Below are positions 8,247-15,408 of a stretch of 34,307 nucleotides of DNA, in pieces. The translations under genes were made by a program, and so were the position numbers. The stretch covers positions 1 to 34,307 of the forward strand of contig CAZYZQ010000005.1 in NCBI GenBank assembly GCA_964652075.1, read 5' to 3'. Source of the stretch: CAZYZQ01 sp964652075 (GTDB lineage: Bacteria; Bacillota; Clostridia; Oscillospirales; Oscillospiraceae). The stretch's first letter is position 1; every line of letters begins with the position of its first letter. The notes under the pieces are model-generated. The model did no database searches and had not been told where the DNA came from. It saw only the letters and a program-made list of their open reading frames with translations.

Positions 8247-8675
8247 ATGTACATGGAGTTTGTCCGCAAGCTGCTCGAAGCGTATACGCTGCACTGCAAG
8301 CCGCTCTGCCGGGAGCTGAACCTGCCGCAGACAGCGTTTGATATTCTAATGTTCCTCGCAAACAACCCGGATTGCAGCTCCGCGCGGGATATTGTGGAGG
8401 TGCGCGGCGTCCGGCCGAATCTGGTATCCGTCAACGTCGATAAGCTCGTGCAGGAGGGCTACCTGACCCGCGAAACCGCACCGGGCGACCGGCGCAAAAT
8501 CCTGCTGCGCTGCACGGAAAAAGCCACGCCCGTCATTGCGCGCGGGCGCAGCTGTCAAAGCGCGTTCCGGCAGGCCGCCCTGCAGGGCATCGGGCCTGCG
8601 GAGCTGCAGGCGCTCTCCGGCATTCTGCAGACGATCCGCCGGAACGTGGACCGCCTGATGGAGGAGGCGCCGTGA
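8247..8675 (+). CDS. MarR-family transcriptional regulator
   Basis: A 142-residue winged-helix regulator. The helix-turn-helix region reads 'CSSARDIVEVRGVRPNLVSV', followed by the wing 'LVQEGYLTRETAPGDRRKI', with the conserved Asp-Arg-Arg of the MarR wing. The start at 8247 is chosen because GGAGGG sits eight bases upstream. The last codons overlap the ribosome-binding site of the TauE/SafE transporter gene that follows, so the regulator probably controls that exporter in response to an unknown ligand. Confidence 0.87.
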   Translation: MYMEFVRKLLEAYTLHCKPLCRELNLPQTAFDILMFLANNPDCSSARDIVEVRGVRPNLVSVNVDKLVQEGYLTRETAPGDRRKILLRCTEKATPVIARGRSCQSAFRQAALQGIGPAELQALSGILQTIRRNVDRLMEEAP

Positions 8676-8676
8676 T

Positions 8677-9453
8677 ATGCAGTTGTTTTTGACAGTTCTG
8701 GTCACCTTCCTTGCGGGCATGGGCGCCGGGCTCGGCACGGGCTTTGCCGGAATGAGCGCCGCTGCCGTCATCACGCCGATGCTCGTCACCTTCCTGCATA
8801 TGGATCCATATCTGGCCGTCGGCGTCGCGCTCTCCTCCGACGTGCTCGCCAGCGCCGTCTCGGCGTACACCTACGGCAGGCAGAAAAATCTGGATATCAA
8901 AAACGGCCTGATTATGATGGTCTCCGTCCTTGTCTTTACGGTTGTGGGCAGCTATGTATCCAGTCTTGTGCCGCCCATGACCATGGGCAACTTCTCGGTC
9001 GTCATGACGCTTCTACTCGGGATCAGGTTTCTTGTCAAACCCGTTATGACGACCAAGGAGCTGCGGCAGGCTGTCTCCGCCCGGAAGCAGGCGGTGCAGT
9101 CGGTGCTGTGCGGCATTGTGATCGGCTTTATCTGCGGCTTTATCGGTGCGGGCGGCGGCATGATGATGCTCCTGCTCCTGACAAGCGTTTTGCGCTATGA
9201 ACTGAAAACAGCCGTCGGCACAAGCGTGTTTATCATGACCTTTACCGCTCTGACGGGCGCTGTCTCTCACTTTGTGATCGGCGGCCCGCCGGACTGGCTT
9301 GTCTTCCTCCTCTGCGTCGTCTTCACCCTCGTCTGGGCAAGAATCGCCGCCGTCTGTGCGAACAAGGCCGAGCCAAAGACGCTCAACCGGGCAACCGGCC
9401 TGATCCTTGTGGTGCTGGGTGTGGCCGTTCTTGGCTTCTCCCTCTTTACATGA
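8677..9453 (+). CDS. TauE/SafE-family sulfite/organosulfur anion exporter
   Basis: A 258-residue membrane protein with about eight helices and the two internal repeats of the TauE/SafE family: 'GAGLGTGFAGMSAAAVITP' near the N-terminus and 'GFIGAGGGMMMLLLL' in the second half. Family members move sulfite, sulfoacetate or similar anions across the membrane. The ATG follows GAGGAGG that lies inside the end of the marR gene, so the two are coupled. The substrate is inferred from family only; regulation by the adjacent MarR protein is likely. Confidence 0.87.
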   Translation: MQLFLTVLVTFLAGMGAGLGTGFAGMSAAAVITPMLVTFLHMDPYLAVGVALSSDVLASAVSAYTYGRQKNLDIKNGLIMMVSVLVFTVVGSYVSSLVPPMTMGNFSVVMTLLLGIRFLVKPVMTTKELRQAVSARKQAVQSVLCGIVIGFICGFIGAGGGMMMLLLLTSVLRYELKTAVGTSVFIMTFTALTGAVSHFVIGGPPDWLVFLLCVVFTLVWARIAAVCANKAEPKTLNRATGLILVVLGVAVLGFSLFT

Positions 9454-9487
9454 AAACTCCCGGCGCATCAGACGCGCCGGGAGTTTT
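9453..9487. terminator. Bidirectional terminator between tauE-like gene and ddh
   Basis: A 14-bp perfect stem (9453-9466 with 9474-9487) whose ends are A4 and T6, serving both convergent genes. Confidence 0.85.
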
Positions 9488-9498
9488 TTCGTTTTGAT

Positions 9499-10482
9499 TT
9501 ACAGCATCTGTGCGCGCAGCTCTTCCGCCGACTTCGCGCTGAGATAGGCCGGGGCGATGTCAAACACCGTCTTGCAGCCGCGCTGCCCCTCCGCCGCCAG
9601 ACGGGCGGCAGCCCGGGCGTAGGCCACGATCACGCTGGCCGTGAACTCCGGGTTGGAATCCAGCTTCAGGCTGTACTCAATCAGGTGGTGGTGCTCGCCA
9701 TGCAGGCCGGTTTTGCCGCTGCGCAGGACGAAGCCGCCGTGCGGGATACCGCTGTGGTCGCGCTGCAGCTCCTCCTCGGAGATAAAATGCACCGTCGTAT
9801 CATAGTCGGCAAAGTAGTTCGGCATGGTCTTGATCTCCTGCTCGACCTTCGCCGGATCTGCGCCGGGTTCCAGCACGACAAAGCACTCGCGCGTGTGCTT
9901 CTGGCGGGTGGTCAGCTCCGGATTCGCGCCGCTGCGCACCGCTTCGAGCGCGGCGTCAACCGGGATCGTGTACTGCTTCGCGTCGCGCACGCCCGCAATG
10001 CGGCGGATCGCGTCGCTGTGGCCCTGACTGACGCCCTTGCCCCAGAAGGTGTAGTCGCGCCCGTCCGGCAGGACGGCGCTCATAATCATACGGTTCAGCG
10101 AGAACATGCCCGGGTCCCAGCCGCAGGAGATCACGGCGACATGTCCGCCCTGCTTCGCAGCGGCATCGACGTTTGCGAAATGCTCCGGGATGCGCGCATG
10201 GGTGTCAAAGCTGTCGATCACGTTGAAATACTTCGCATAGACGGGCGTCTGCTCCGGCAGGTCCGTCGCGCTGCCGCCGCAGAGCACCAGCACGTCCAGC
10301 TTTCCCTGCCATGCAGGCGCTTCCGACGCAGGCACCACCGGGACGCCCTGTGTGCAGATCGTCACAGACGCCGGGTCGCGCCGGGTAAAAACCGCGCACA
10401 GCTCCATATCCGCGTTCTGGCGAATCGCGCTCTCAATGCCGCGGCCCAAATTGCCATAGCCCAAAATACCAATCCGAATCAT
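9499..10482 (-). CDS. ddh: meso-Diaminopimelate D-dehydrogenase
   Basis: A 327-residue NADPH-dependent enzyme that aminates L-2-amino-6-oxopimelate to meso-diaminopimelate in one step, feeding lysine and peptidoglycan synthesis. Marks: the Rossmann motif 'GYGNLG' (residues 8-13), 'DSFDTHARIPEHF', 'VISCGWDPGMFSLNRM' and 'YTFWGKGVSQGHSDAIRRI', all typical of Ddh. Length equals the family norm. It is monocistronic with a strong promoter. The dehydrogenase route is less common than the acylated pathways; whether those are also present cannot be judged here. Confidence 0.95.
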   Translation of the reverse strand: MIRIGILGYGNLGRGIESAIRQNADMELCAVFTRRDPASVTICTQGVPVVPASEAPAWQGKLDVLVLCGGSATDLPEQTPVYAKYFNVIDSFDTHARIPEHFANVDAAAKQGGHVAVISCGWDPGMFSLNRMIMSAVLPDGRDYTFWGKGVSQGHSDAIRRIAGVRDAKQYTIPVDAALEAVRSGANPELTTRQKHTRECFVVLEPGADPAKVEQEIKTMPNYFADYDTTVHFISEEELQRDHSGIPHGGFVLRSGKTGLHGEHHHLIEYSLKLDSNPEFTASVIVAYARAAARLAAEGQRGCKTVFDIAPAYLSAKSAEELRAQML

Positions 10483-10517
10483 ACTGTCGGCTCCTTTTCT
10501 TTGGAAATTCCGTCGAT

Positions 10518-10546
10518 ATTATAGCGCGATTTGCGTTATTTGTAAA
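10518..10546 (-). promoter_or_regulatory. Sigma-A promoter of ddh
   Basis: Minus strand: TTTACA (10541-10546), a 17-base spacer and a perfect TATAAT (10518-10523), 35 bases from the start codon. Confidence 0.8.
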
Positions 10547-10792
10547 TGCTGCGAAATCGTAATCGGCAGCACTTTTTCTGTGAAGTACAGTGCTGAATTC
10601 TTTTTTCTCCCATGCATAAATCATTCTCAGCACCTGAATCGGAGTGCCATGCGCAAGCTCCGCTTCTGTTCCGTATCTTGTCTCTTCTCTGCAAGACAGT
10701 CTGCCTAACTGGGAGCTACTCTAGTTTGTCACTTTCTTTTGGCAAGAATCTCCATATTGGATGCTCATGGCAGACTCTAACTTATTGAAAGA
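10547..10792 (-). other. Intergenic stretch with no intact gene; possible decayed coding remnant
   Basis: No intact gene was found in this stretch, which is AT-richer than its surroundings. On the minus strand one frame is open after an amber stop at about 10703 and reads sensible protein ('TRYGTEAELAHGTPIQVLR', then 'MIYAWEKKEFSTVLHRKS') into the ddh promoter, where it cannot be genuine. It may be the remains of a gene that once followed the HEYGH gene. I do not recognise the family. Confidence 0.25.
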
Positions 10793-11235
10793 TCATATGC
10801 CTCTTTCCCCCGTTACCCTCTGCCCCAGCGTATTTGCCCATTTTTCTGTGAAGAAGGCGCCATATGGAAGCTGTTTCTCCCTGCGCACCTTCCCACCCAA
10901 CGCTGCCCACAGCATGGATGGTATCCCAATTACAAGCAGGAAGAATGGGCCCAATATAAGGGATTGGATGGTATGTCCATATTCATGTACCAACAGGCGG
11001 CTCGAAGGCTCTCGGGTGCCCGGCTTGCCTTCAAACTTCTTCGTAAAACAGGGTTCGGATGTAACAAAGACAAACATCCCCAGCGAGACACTTGATTTCG
11101 GTTTCCAGGCCGTGATGATCGCACCATGATAAGTAAAATGTGTATCTCTATAATGTATGAAAAACATAACTGCCCCTACGAGAGTTTGCAAGATTCCCCA
11201 TGTGCATTGCCATATTCTATAATAAATATTGTCAT
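10793..11235 (-). pseudogene. HEYGH-motif membrane protein, 5' end out of frame
   Basis: The minus strand encodes a small membrane protein common in Clostridia, with 'LVHEYGHTIQSLILGPFFL' (a zinc-protease-like HExxH variant followed by a hydrophobic helix) and the tail 'EKWANTLGQRVTGE'. The open frame from TTG 11191 gives 132 residues. Upstream codons in the same frame still read 'RIWQCTWGILQTLVGA', the normal start of the family, but have no start codon. The only ATG with a ribosome-binding site (GGAGAAAATT, ATG at 11235) is in another frame and stops after 19 codons. One missing base near 11230 would explain this. Initiation at TTG 11191 giving a shorter protein is the alternative. Function unknown. 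Confidence 0.6.
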
Positions 11236-11310
11236 AATTTTCTCCGAACGTACCGACTTGCAGCCTTTTTTATTGCAAGTATACCACGTCTCTAAGCAAA
11301 GGTAAAGGCA

Positions 11311-11350
11311 AAAGAAAATCGACAAACTCCTGTTGAAGTTTGTCGATTTT
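11311..11350 (-). terminator. Terminator of ssrA
   Basis: A 14-bp perfect stem (11315-11328 with 11337-11350) begins directly after the CCA end of the tmRNA on the minus strand and is followed by CTTTT. Confidence 0.85.
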
Positions 11351-11701
11351 TGGTGGAGGCGGCGGGAATCGAACCCGCGTCCGAAAGCAACTTGACAGGA
11401 ACTTCTCCGGGCGCAGACGGTTATTTACATTCCCTTCCCATGCCGTGAGCCGTCACACTGCATGGGTTGGTAGCTTCATGGTTCATGGTACGCGCAAAGC
11501 TTAACGTACACACGTGCACCACTTAAATCACACCCGAGCCCGGCTCGTGGTCCTTCCGGGGCGGATGGGCTGCTAATTAAGCAGCAGCCAGAACAGTTTC
11601 GTTGTTCTCAGTTAAATTTAAAAGATGCCCGTTTTCAAGAGACCAGGCGCCTCTGCCCGCTATTCAAGCCTCACTGCCCCCGTCGAAACCGGGACGCCCC
11701 C
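11351..11701 (-). ncRNA. ssrA: Transfer-messenger RNA (tmRNA)
   Basis: The 351-base RNA rescues stalled ribosomes. Its 5' end GGGGGCG pairs with CGCCTCC before an encoded A-CCA end, forming the tRNA-like acceptor stem with one G-U pair. The T-arm GGGTTCGATTCCC is intact. The tag frame reads ...NLTENNETVLAAA then TAA (stop at 11577-11579), so the degradation tag ends Leu-Ala-Ala-Ala. The exact resume codon cannot be fixed by eye. Its protein partner smpB lies two genes upstream on the same strand. A perfect 18-base palindrome (11707-11724) sits just before the 5' end and may help in processing from the upstream transcript. Confidence 0.96.
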
Positions 11702-11706
11702 ATGAG

Positions 11707-11724
11707 GCGCCGCAGCTGCGGCGC
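11707..11724 (-). repeat. Perfect palindrome between cyclophilin gene and ssrA
   Basis: GCGCCGCAGCTGCGGCGC is fully self-complementary and lies between the cyclophilin stop and the tmRNA 5' end. It lacks a U tract, so it is more likely a processing or insulating hairpin than a terminator. Confidence 0.5.
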
Positions 11725-11733
11725 TGTTGTCAA

Positions 11734-12273
11734 TCAGAATCTGCCGTACGGATCGGCCAGCTTATTCGGCTCCGGATACGCCACGCCCTGCGTGTCAACG
11801 CTGACCTTTGTCATCTTGACCTCGGTCTGCGGGCGGTCGGAGCGGTCAGTCTTGACGGCCGCAATCTTGTCCACAACCTCAATACCGGAGGTCACAGCGC
11901 CGAAGGCGGCGTACTGGCCGTCCAGGAACTCGCCGTCCGCATGCATGATGAAGAACTGGCTGCCGGCGGAGTTCGGGGACTGCGAGCGCGCCATGGAGAG
12001 CACACCGCGCTTGTGGGACAGGTCGTTCTTCACGCCGTTCAGGCGGAACTCGCCCTTGATGCAGTACCCCGGGCCGCCCATGCCGGTGCCCTGCGGGTCG
12101 CCGCCCTGGATCATAAAGCCGGAGATGACACGGTGGAAAATCGTGCCGTTGTAAAAGCCGCTGTTCGCCAGCGAGATGAAGTTGTTGACCGTCTCCGGCG
12201 CAATCTCCGGATACAGCTCGGCGGTGATGGTGCCGTAGCTTTCCAGCTCAATGGTTGCAATGGGATTGCTCAT
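11734..12273 (-). CDS. Cytoplasmic cyclophilin-type peptidyl-prolyl cis-trans isomerase
   Basis: A 179-residue cyclophilin that catalyses proline isomerisation during protein folding. The active-site Arg48 lies in 'TIFHRVISGFMIQGGD', followed by 'GGPGYCIKGEF', 'GVLSMARSQSPNSAGSQFF' and 'LDGQYAAFGAV', all hallmarks of the family. No signal peptide. The start codon overlaps the smpB stop (ATGA), so it is translationally coupled to smpB. The tmRNA gene begins 32 bases after its stop. Confidence 0.95.
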   Translation of the reverse strand: MSNPIATIELESYGTITAELYPEIAPETVNNFISLANSGFYNGTIFHRVISGFMIQGGDPQGTGMGGPGYCIKGEFRLNGVKNDLSHKRGVLSMARSQSPNSAGSQFFIMHADGEFLDGQYAAFGAVTSGIEVVDKIAAVKTDRSDRPQTEVKMTKVSVDTQGVAYPEPNKLADPYGRF

Positions 12274-12734
12274 TGGATTCTGTTCCTTTCTTTCATCGCG
12301 CGGTCCATTTCCCGCGCGGCGTCTTTTTTCGCGGCGTCCTGCCGCTTATCGTACAGTTTTTTGCCCTTGCACAGCGCCACTTCCACCTTGACTCGCGAGT
12401 CGCGGAAATAGACGGAGAGCGGCACAAGCGCGTAGCCGTCCTTCTGCACCTTGCCGAACAGATACATGATCTGCCGCTTGTGCATCAAAAGGCGGCGGGT
12501 GCGCATCGGGTCTTTATTGAAGATATTGCCCTTTTCATACGGGCTGATGTGCATCTGCTTGATAAACAGCTCGCCGTCTTTTACCGAGCACCACGCTTCT
12601 TTCAGGTTCACGGTGCCCTGCCGGATGGATTTGACCTCGGTGCCGGACAGCTCAATGCCCGCCTCGAACTTCTCCTCCACGAAATATTCGTGGTGTGCCT
12701 TGTGGTTCTGGCAGACCGTCTTAATACCTGACAT
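12270..12734 (-). CDS. smpB: SsrA-binding protein SmpB
   Basis: A 154-residue OB-fold protein that binds the tRNA-like part of tmRNA and delivers it to stalled ribosomes. Marks: 'NHKAHHEYFVEEKFEAGIEL', 'GTEVKSIRQG', 'NLKEAWCSVKDGE', 'HISPYEKGN', 'DPMRTRRLLMHK', and the basic C-terminal tail 'GKKLYDKRQDAAKKD' that enters the empty mRNA channel. The ATG at 12734 gives the standard N-terminus; a longer in-frame extension upstream runs through the promoter and is not real. It heads the unit smpB-cyclophilin-ssrA. Confidence 0.97.
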   Translation of the reverse strand: MSGIKTVCQNHKAHHEYFVEEKFEAGIELSGTEVKSIRQGTVNLKEAWCSVKDGELFIKQMHISPYEKGNIFNKDPMRTRRLLMHKRQIMYLFGKVQKDGYALVPLSVYFRDSRVKVEVALCKGKKLYDKRQDAAKKDAAREMDRAMKERNRIQ

Positions 12735-12777
12735 AGGGGTCACTTCCTTCCGCTGTGCGCTTACGCCTGTATCAAAC

Positions 12778-12807
12778 AGTATAACATACCTGTCAAGCGG
12801 TTTGCAA
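12778..12807 (-). promoter_or_regulatory. Promoter of the smpB-cyclophilin(-ssrA) unit
   Basis: Minus strand: TTGCAA (12802-12807), an 18-base spacer and TATACT (12778-12783). A perfect TTGACA (12791-12796) also lies here and would pair at 17 bases with a poor GATACA, so either arrangement is possible. Confidence 0.55.
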
Positions 12808-12813
12808 TCGAAA

Positions 12814-13761
12814 TCACTCGGAAAGGCGCGCCTGCACCTGTGCAAGCGTCGGCATGGCGGGAATCGCGCCGTGAATCGACGTCGTGATCGAGGCGGCGCA
12901 GTTGGCGAAGCGCAGCATCTCCTGCAGCTCCGCCTCCTCCAGCCCCTCCAGCAGCGCCGGACGCAGGACAAGGCGGCTCAGGAACGCGCCGAAGAAGGAG
13001 TCGCCCGCGCCGTTTGTATCGCAGACCTCCACCTCAAAGCCGGGCACCAGCCCCTCCCTGTCGCCGAACCGATAATAGACGCCCTTTGCGCCGAGCGTCA
13101 CCAGCACCAGCTTCAGCGGGGACGTCGCCAGTGCGGCGCAGCCCACCGCCGGATCGGCCGTCCCGGTGAGCAGCTCCAGATCCTCCTCGGAGAGCTTGAC
13201 CACATCGCAGAACTGCATGGCAATCGCCGCCTGCTGCGCCGCTTCCTCGCGGCTGGCCCACAGGCGTTTGCGGTAGTTGAGATCGATGGTCACAAGCGCG
13301 CCGCCGGATCTGGCCAGCTGGCAGGCCGCCAGCGTCGCACGGCGGCTGGGGTTCGCCGTCAGGGAAACGGAGCCGAAATGGAACACGCGGCACTCCGGCA
13401 GCGGTATGACCTCGTCGGGGCGCAGCAGCTGATCCGCGCCGGGGTGGCGGTAGAACGTGAAATCCCGCTCGCCGTTCTCATCGATCGTCACAACCGCGAG
13501 CGTTGTGCTCTCCTCCGGGTCCTCGCGCAGCTCGTCGGCGTTGACGCCGTTCTTCTCCAGCGTCTCGCGCAGCAGCCGGCCGAAGCGGTCGTGCCCGACC
13601 TTTCCGATAAACGCCGCAGACGCGCCGAGGCGGGCCGCCGCAACCGCCAGATTGGCGGGCGCGCCGCCGGGGTTCGCGACAAGCTCCGGGAACCCGAGCC
13701 GCGTCACGCCGCGCTGGGTCAGGTCGATTAAAATTTCACCGAGAGATACAATATCAAACAT
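12814..13761 (-). CDS. PfkB-family carbohydrate kinase, probably fructokinase
   Basis: A 315-residue ribokinase-fold enzyme that phosphorylates a sugar with ATP. The N-terminus 'GEILIDLTQRG' and 'ANPGGAPANLAVAAARLG' form the sugar-binding part. The second PfkB signature 'DTNGAGDSFFGAFLSRL' holds the catalytic base Asp254 and the anion hole. The pattern is closest to bacterial fructokinases, but substrate cannot be proved from sequence. It lies 18 bases after the TIGR04255 gene with an AAAGGA ribosome-binding site, so the two share a transcript. Confidence 0.85.
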   Translation of the reverse strand: MFDIVSLGEILIDLTQRGVTRLGFPELVANPGGAPANLAVAAARLGASAAFIGKVGHDRFGRLLRETLEKNGVNADELREDPEESTTLAVVTIDENGERDFTFYRHPGADQLLRPDEVIPLPECRVFHFGSVSLTANPSRRATLAACQLARSGGALVTIDLNYRKRLWASREEAAQQAAIAMQFCDVVKLSEEDLELLTGTADPAVGCAALATSPLKLVLVTLGAKGVYYRFGDREGLVPGFEVEVCDTNGAGDSFFGAFLSRLVLRPALLEGLEEAELQEMLRFANCAASITTSIHGAIPAMPTLAQVQARLSE

Positions 13762-13779
13762 GAAGCATCGTTTCCTTTC

Positions 13780-14553
13780 TTACATTGGCTCCATCAAATC
13801 GTGCAGCTCGTCTGAAACCGCGCCGTTGAAAATCCGGTCCGCGTGCTGGTGCAGCATCTGCAATACCTGCGCAGACTGGTTCGTCGCAATTTTGCCGGAC
13901 GCAGACAGATCGAGATCCAGAATAAACCGGGATTCCGCGTCCTGCTCCTTGCCGCGGCGGAGCATCCCCGGCCCGGCGTGCAGGTGCAGGCGGCAGTTCC
14001 CCGCAAGCGCCATATCGACGTCCGTCGCACATTTGATGACGCTCGGCTCGCGCACATCCTCTTCAAAGAGCACGCCGAGATACGCCGGCATAATCAGCTC
14101 CGCCCACGGCGTGCCCTCGCAGCCGAGCGCCTTGCGGGAAAAGGCGTTGAGATAGCGAAGGCCGATGCGCTCGATCCCGTCCGGCTTGTACAGGCGCAAA
14201 AAGTGCGCCAGCGGGCCGTCGAGGCGGTTGGCAAACTCTTCCCAGCGCGTATAGGCCGCAGTCGAAATCGCGAGGAATTCGCGCGTCAGGTTCAGCTTCC
14301 ACTTTGCGTCCTCCGAGAGGAAGGTGTAATTCATGACATTTGCCGTCTCTGTGACGGGTTTGCCGTCCTCCACACGGATTTTGCTCGGATGCTCCATCCT
14401 GGCGGAAAACTTGGGGAATGCGCCGCTGACGGCCTCGCGGAACGCAGTCGGTTCCACCACATTGATCTCAGAAATCTCCGGGAATCGAACCTGACAGATC
14501 ACTTCGACAAGCGGCGATTTTGCGTAAATACAGCGCGGTTCACTGGAAAACAT
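13780..14553 (-). CDS. TIGR04255-family protein
   Basis: A protein of about 257 residues with no known function. The start 'YAKSPLVEVICQVRFP' is the family hallmark, and the rest follows the usual beta-rich plan ('RIGLRYLNAF', 'FILDLDLSA', 'LHQHADRIFNGAVSDEL' near the end). AAGGAGG precedes three possible starts; ATG at 14553 has the best spacing (eight bases), while ATG 14559 is almost on top of the site. It is the first gene of a two-gene unit with a sugar kinase under a strong promoter. In the literature these proteins are often near toxin or defence genes, but nothing of that kind adjoins it here. Confidence 0.8.
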   Translation of the reverse strand: MFSSEPRCIYAKSPLVEVICQVRFPEISEINVVEPTAFREAVSGAFPKFSARMEHPSKIRVEDGKPVTETANVMNYTFLSEDAKWKLNLTREFLAISTAAYTRWEEFANRLDGPLAHFLRLYKPDGIERIGLRYLNAFSRKALGCEGTPWAELIMPAYLGVLFEEDVREPSVIKCATDVDMALAGNCRLHLHAGPGMLRRGKEQDAESRFILDLDLSASGKIATNQSAQVLQMLHQHADRIFNGAVSDELHDLMEPM

Positions 14554-14575
14554 CACCATTGCCTCCTTTTCCCCT

Positions 14576-14604
14576 ATTGTACGGGCTGCGGCACCCGTTG
14601 TCAA
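14576..14604 (-). promoter_or_regulatory. Sigma-A promoter of the TIGR04255-kinase unit
   Basis: Minus strand: a perfect TTGACA (14599-14604), a 17-base spacer and TACAAT (14576-14581), about 20 bases before the start codon region. Confidence 0.8.
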
Positions 14605-14647
14605 ATGGTTTTCGCAAATCCGGCCGCAGATTCCGGACACGCCGCCC

Positions 14648-14676
14648 TTGATTTTCCACCGGGGATTCTGTATGAT
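14648..14676 (+). promoter_or_regulatory. Sigma-A promoter candidate of the lipoprotein-MBOAT-DHHW operon
   Basis: TTGATT (14648-14653), a 17-base spacer and TATGAT (14671-14676). It would give a leader of about 140 bases that reads through the ECF-like site. Confidence 0.6.
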
Positions 14677-14707
14677 TTTTACATCAGCAGGAATCGGCAA
14701 AAACAAG

Positions 14708-14735
14708 GGAACCTTTTCCTCTGCATAACGTCTAA
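14708..14735 (+). promoter_or_regulatory. ECF-sigma-type promoter of the lipoprotein-MBOAT-DHHW operon
   Basis: GGAAC (14708-14712), followed by CTTTT and, after a 16-base spacer, CGTCTAA (14729-14735), matches the classic ECF promoter pattern (GGAAC...CGTC/TCTAA) in sequence and spacing. Transcription would start near 14742, about 80 bases before the lipoprotein ATG. The leader carries a 7-bp stem (14744-14750 with 14789-14795). No ECF sigma gene lies in the window, so the controlling factor is not identified. Confidence 0.65.
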
Positions 14736-14820
14736 ACAGCATGGCCCGGTCCTGTTACATATTTTTCGCCGTATCTTCGCAAACTGTTACCGGGCATATT
14801 TTACTGTAAGGAGCACCGAT

Positions 14821-15405
14821 ATGAAAAACACAACCTGTATTTTTCTTTCTCTCGCGCTCGTGTTCAGCCTGCTGCTCACGGGGTGCGGGGCAAAAAAAGC
14901 GCAGCGCGCGGAGGCCGACACCAGCGCGCTGACCGCCCTCTCGGAGGAGGATCTGCTTACGCAGCTCGACACAGATTCCGGCGCAGAGATCGATTGCATG
15001 CCGCTGCCCGTCACGCAGGACGACGTGACATGGTACCTCGGCGTCAAGCCGGAGACGTTCTCGGAGAAGGTTGACAGTGCCGCCGTCTCCATTGCCGGCA
15101 TCAGCGCCGTTGCGCATATGACCGCGATTGTCAACTGCAAGGACGCCGAAGCGGCGGCAGCTATACAGGCCGAGATCGTGGACGGCTTCAACTTCTACCG
15201 CTGGATCTGCGTGACACCGGAGGCGGCCAAGGTCACAATCTGCGGCAACTACGTGTATTTTGTCGCCTCCTCCACAGAGGACGCCGACAAGTATATCGCT
15301 GCGTTCCAGGCGCTGGCCGGTGAGGCAAACGTCGGAGACGTCACGGATCTGTCGGAGCAGAACGCCGGCTCGCAGGCCATGCTTGAAGACGGCTGGGACA
15401 GCTGA
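14821..15405 (+). CDS. DUF4358-domain lipoprotein
   Basis: A 194-residue secreted lipoprotein of unknown function. The N-terminus is a lipoprotein signal peptide with lipobox Leu-Thr-Gly-Cys22. The mature part has the features of DUF4358: 'YLGVKPETFSEKVDSAA', 'AHMTAIVNCKDAEAAAAIQ' and 'YVYFVASSTEDADKYIAAF'. AAGGAGC precedes the ATG. It ends three bases before the MBOAT start. DUF4358 proteins recur beside MBOAT/DHHW genes in Clostridia, so it probably helps the acyl transfer at the membrane's outer face; this role is inferred from context. Confidence 0.85.
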   Translation: MKNTTCIFLSLALVFSLLLTGCGAKKAQRAEADTSALTALSEEDLLTQLDTDSGAEIDCMPLPVTQDDVTWYLGVKPETFSEKVDSAAVSIAGISAVAHMTAIVNCKDAEAAAAIQAEIVDGFNFYRWICVTPEAAKVTICGNYVYFVASSTEDADKYIAAFQALAGEANVGDVTDLSEQNAGSQAMLEDGWDS

Positions 15406-15408
15406 GCC

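Noticed and set aside
10433..10740. Minus-strand gene overlapping the ddh promoter and 5' end
   Set aside because: The frame reads protein-like for about 60 codons but is cut by an amber stop, has no start site and would overlap ddh. It is kept only as a possible relic.
11707..11724. Palindrome before ssrA as a terminator
   Set aside because: There is no U tract and it would cut off an RNA that has no other obvious promoter, so it is reported as a palindrome only.
12778..12796. TTGACA and TATACT only seven bases apart upstream of smpB (and a similar TTGACA...TAAAAT before proS)
   Set aside because: The spacing is far too short for a sigma-A promoter. An 18-base arrangement with TTGCAA fits better for smpB, and no firm call is made for proS.
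13843..14820. Apparent long N-terminal extension of the DUF4358 lipoprotein in the same frame
   Set aside because: It runs antisense to the TIGR04255 gene and through both promoters. The ATG at 14821 has the ribosome-binding site and a textbook lipoprotein signal peptide.
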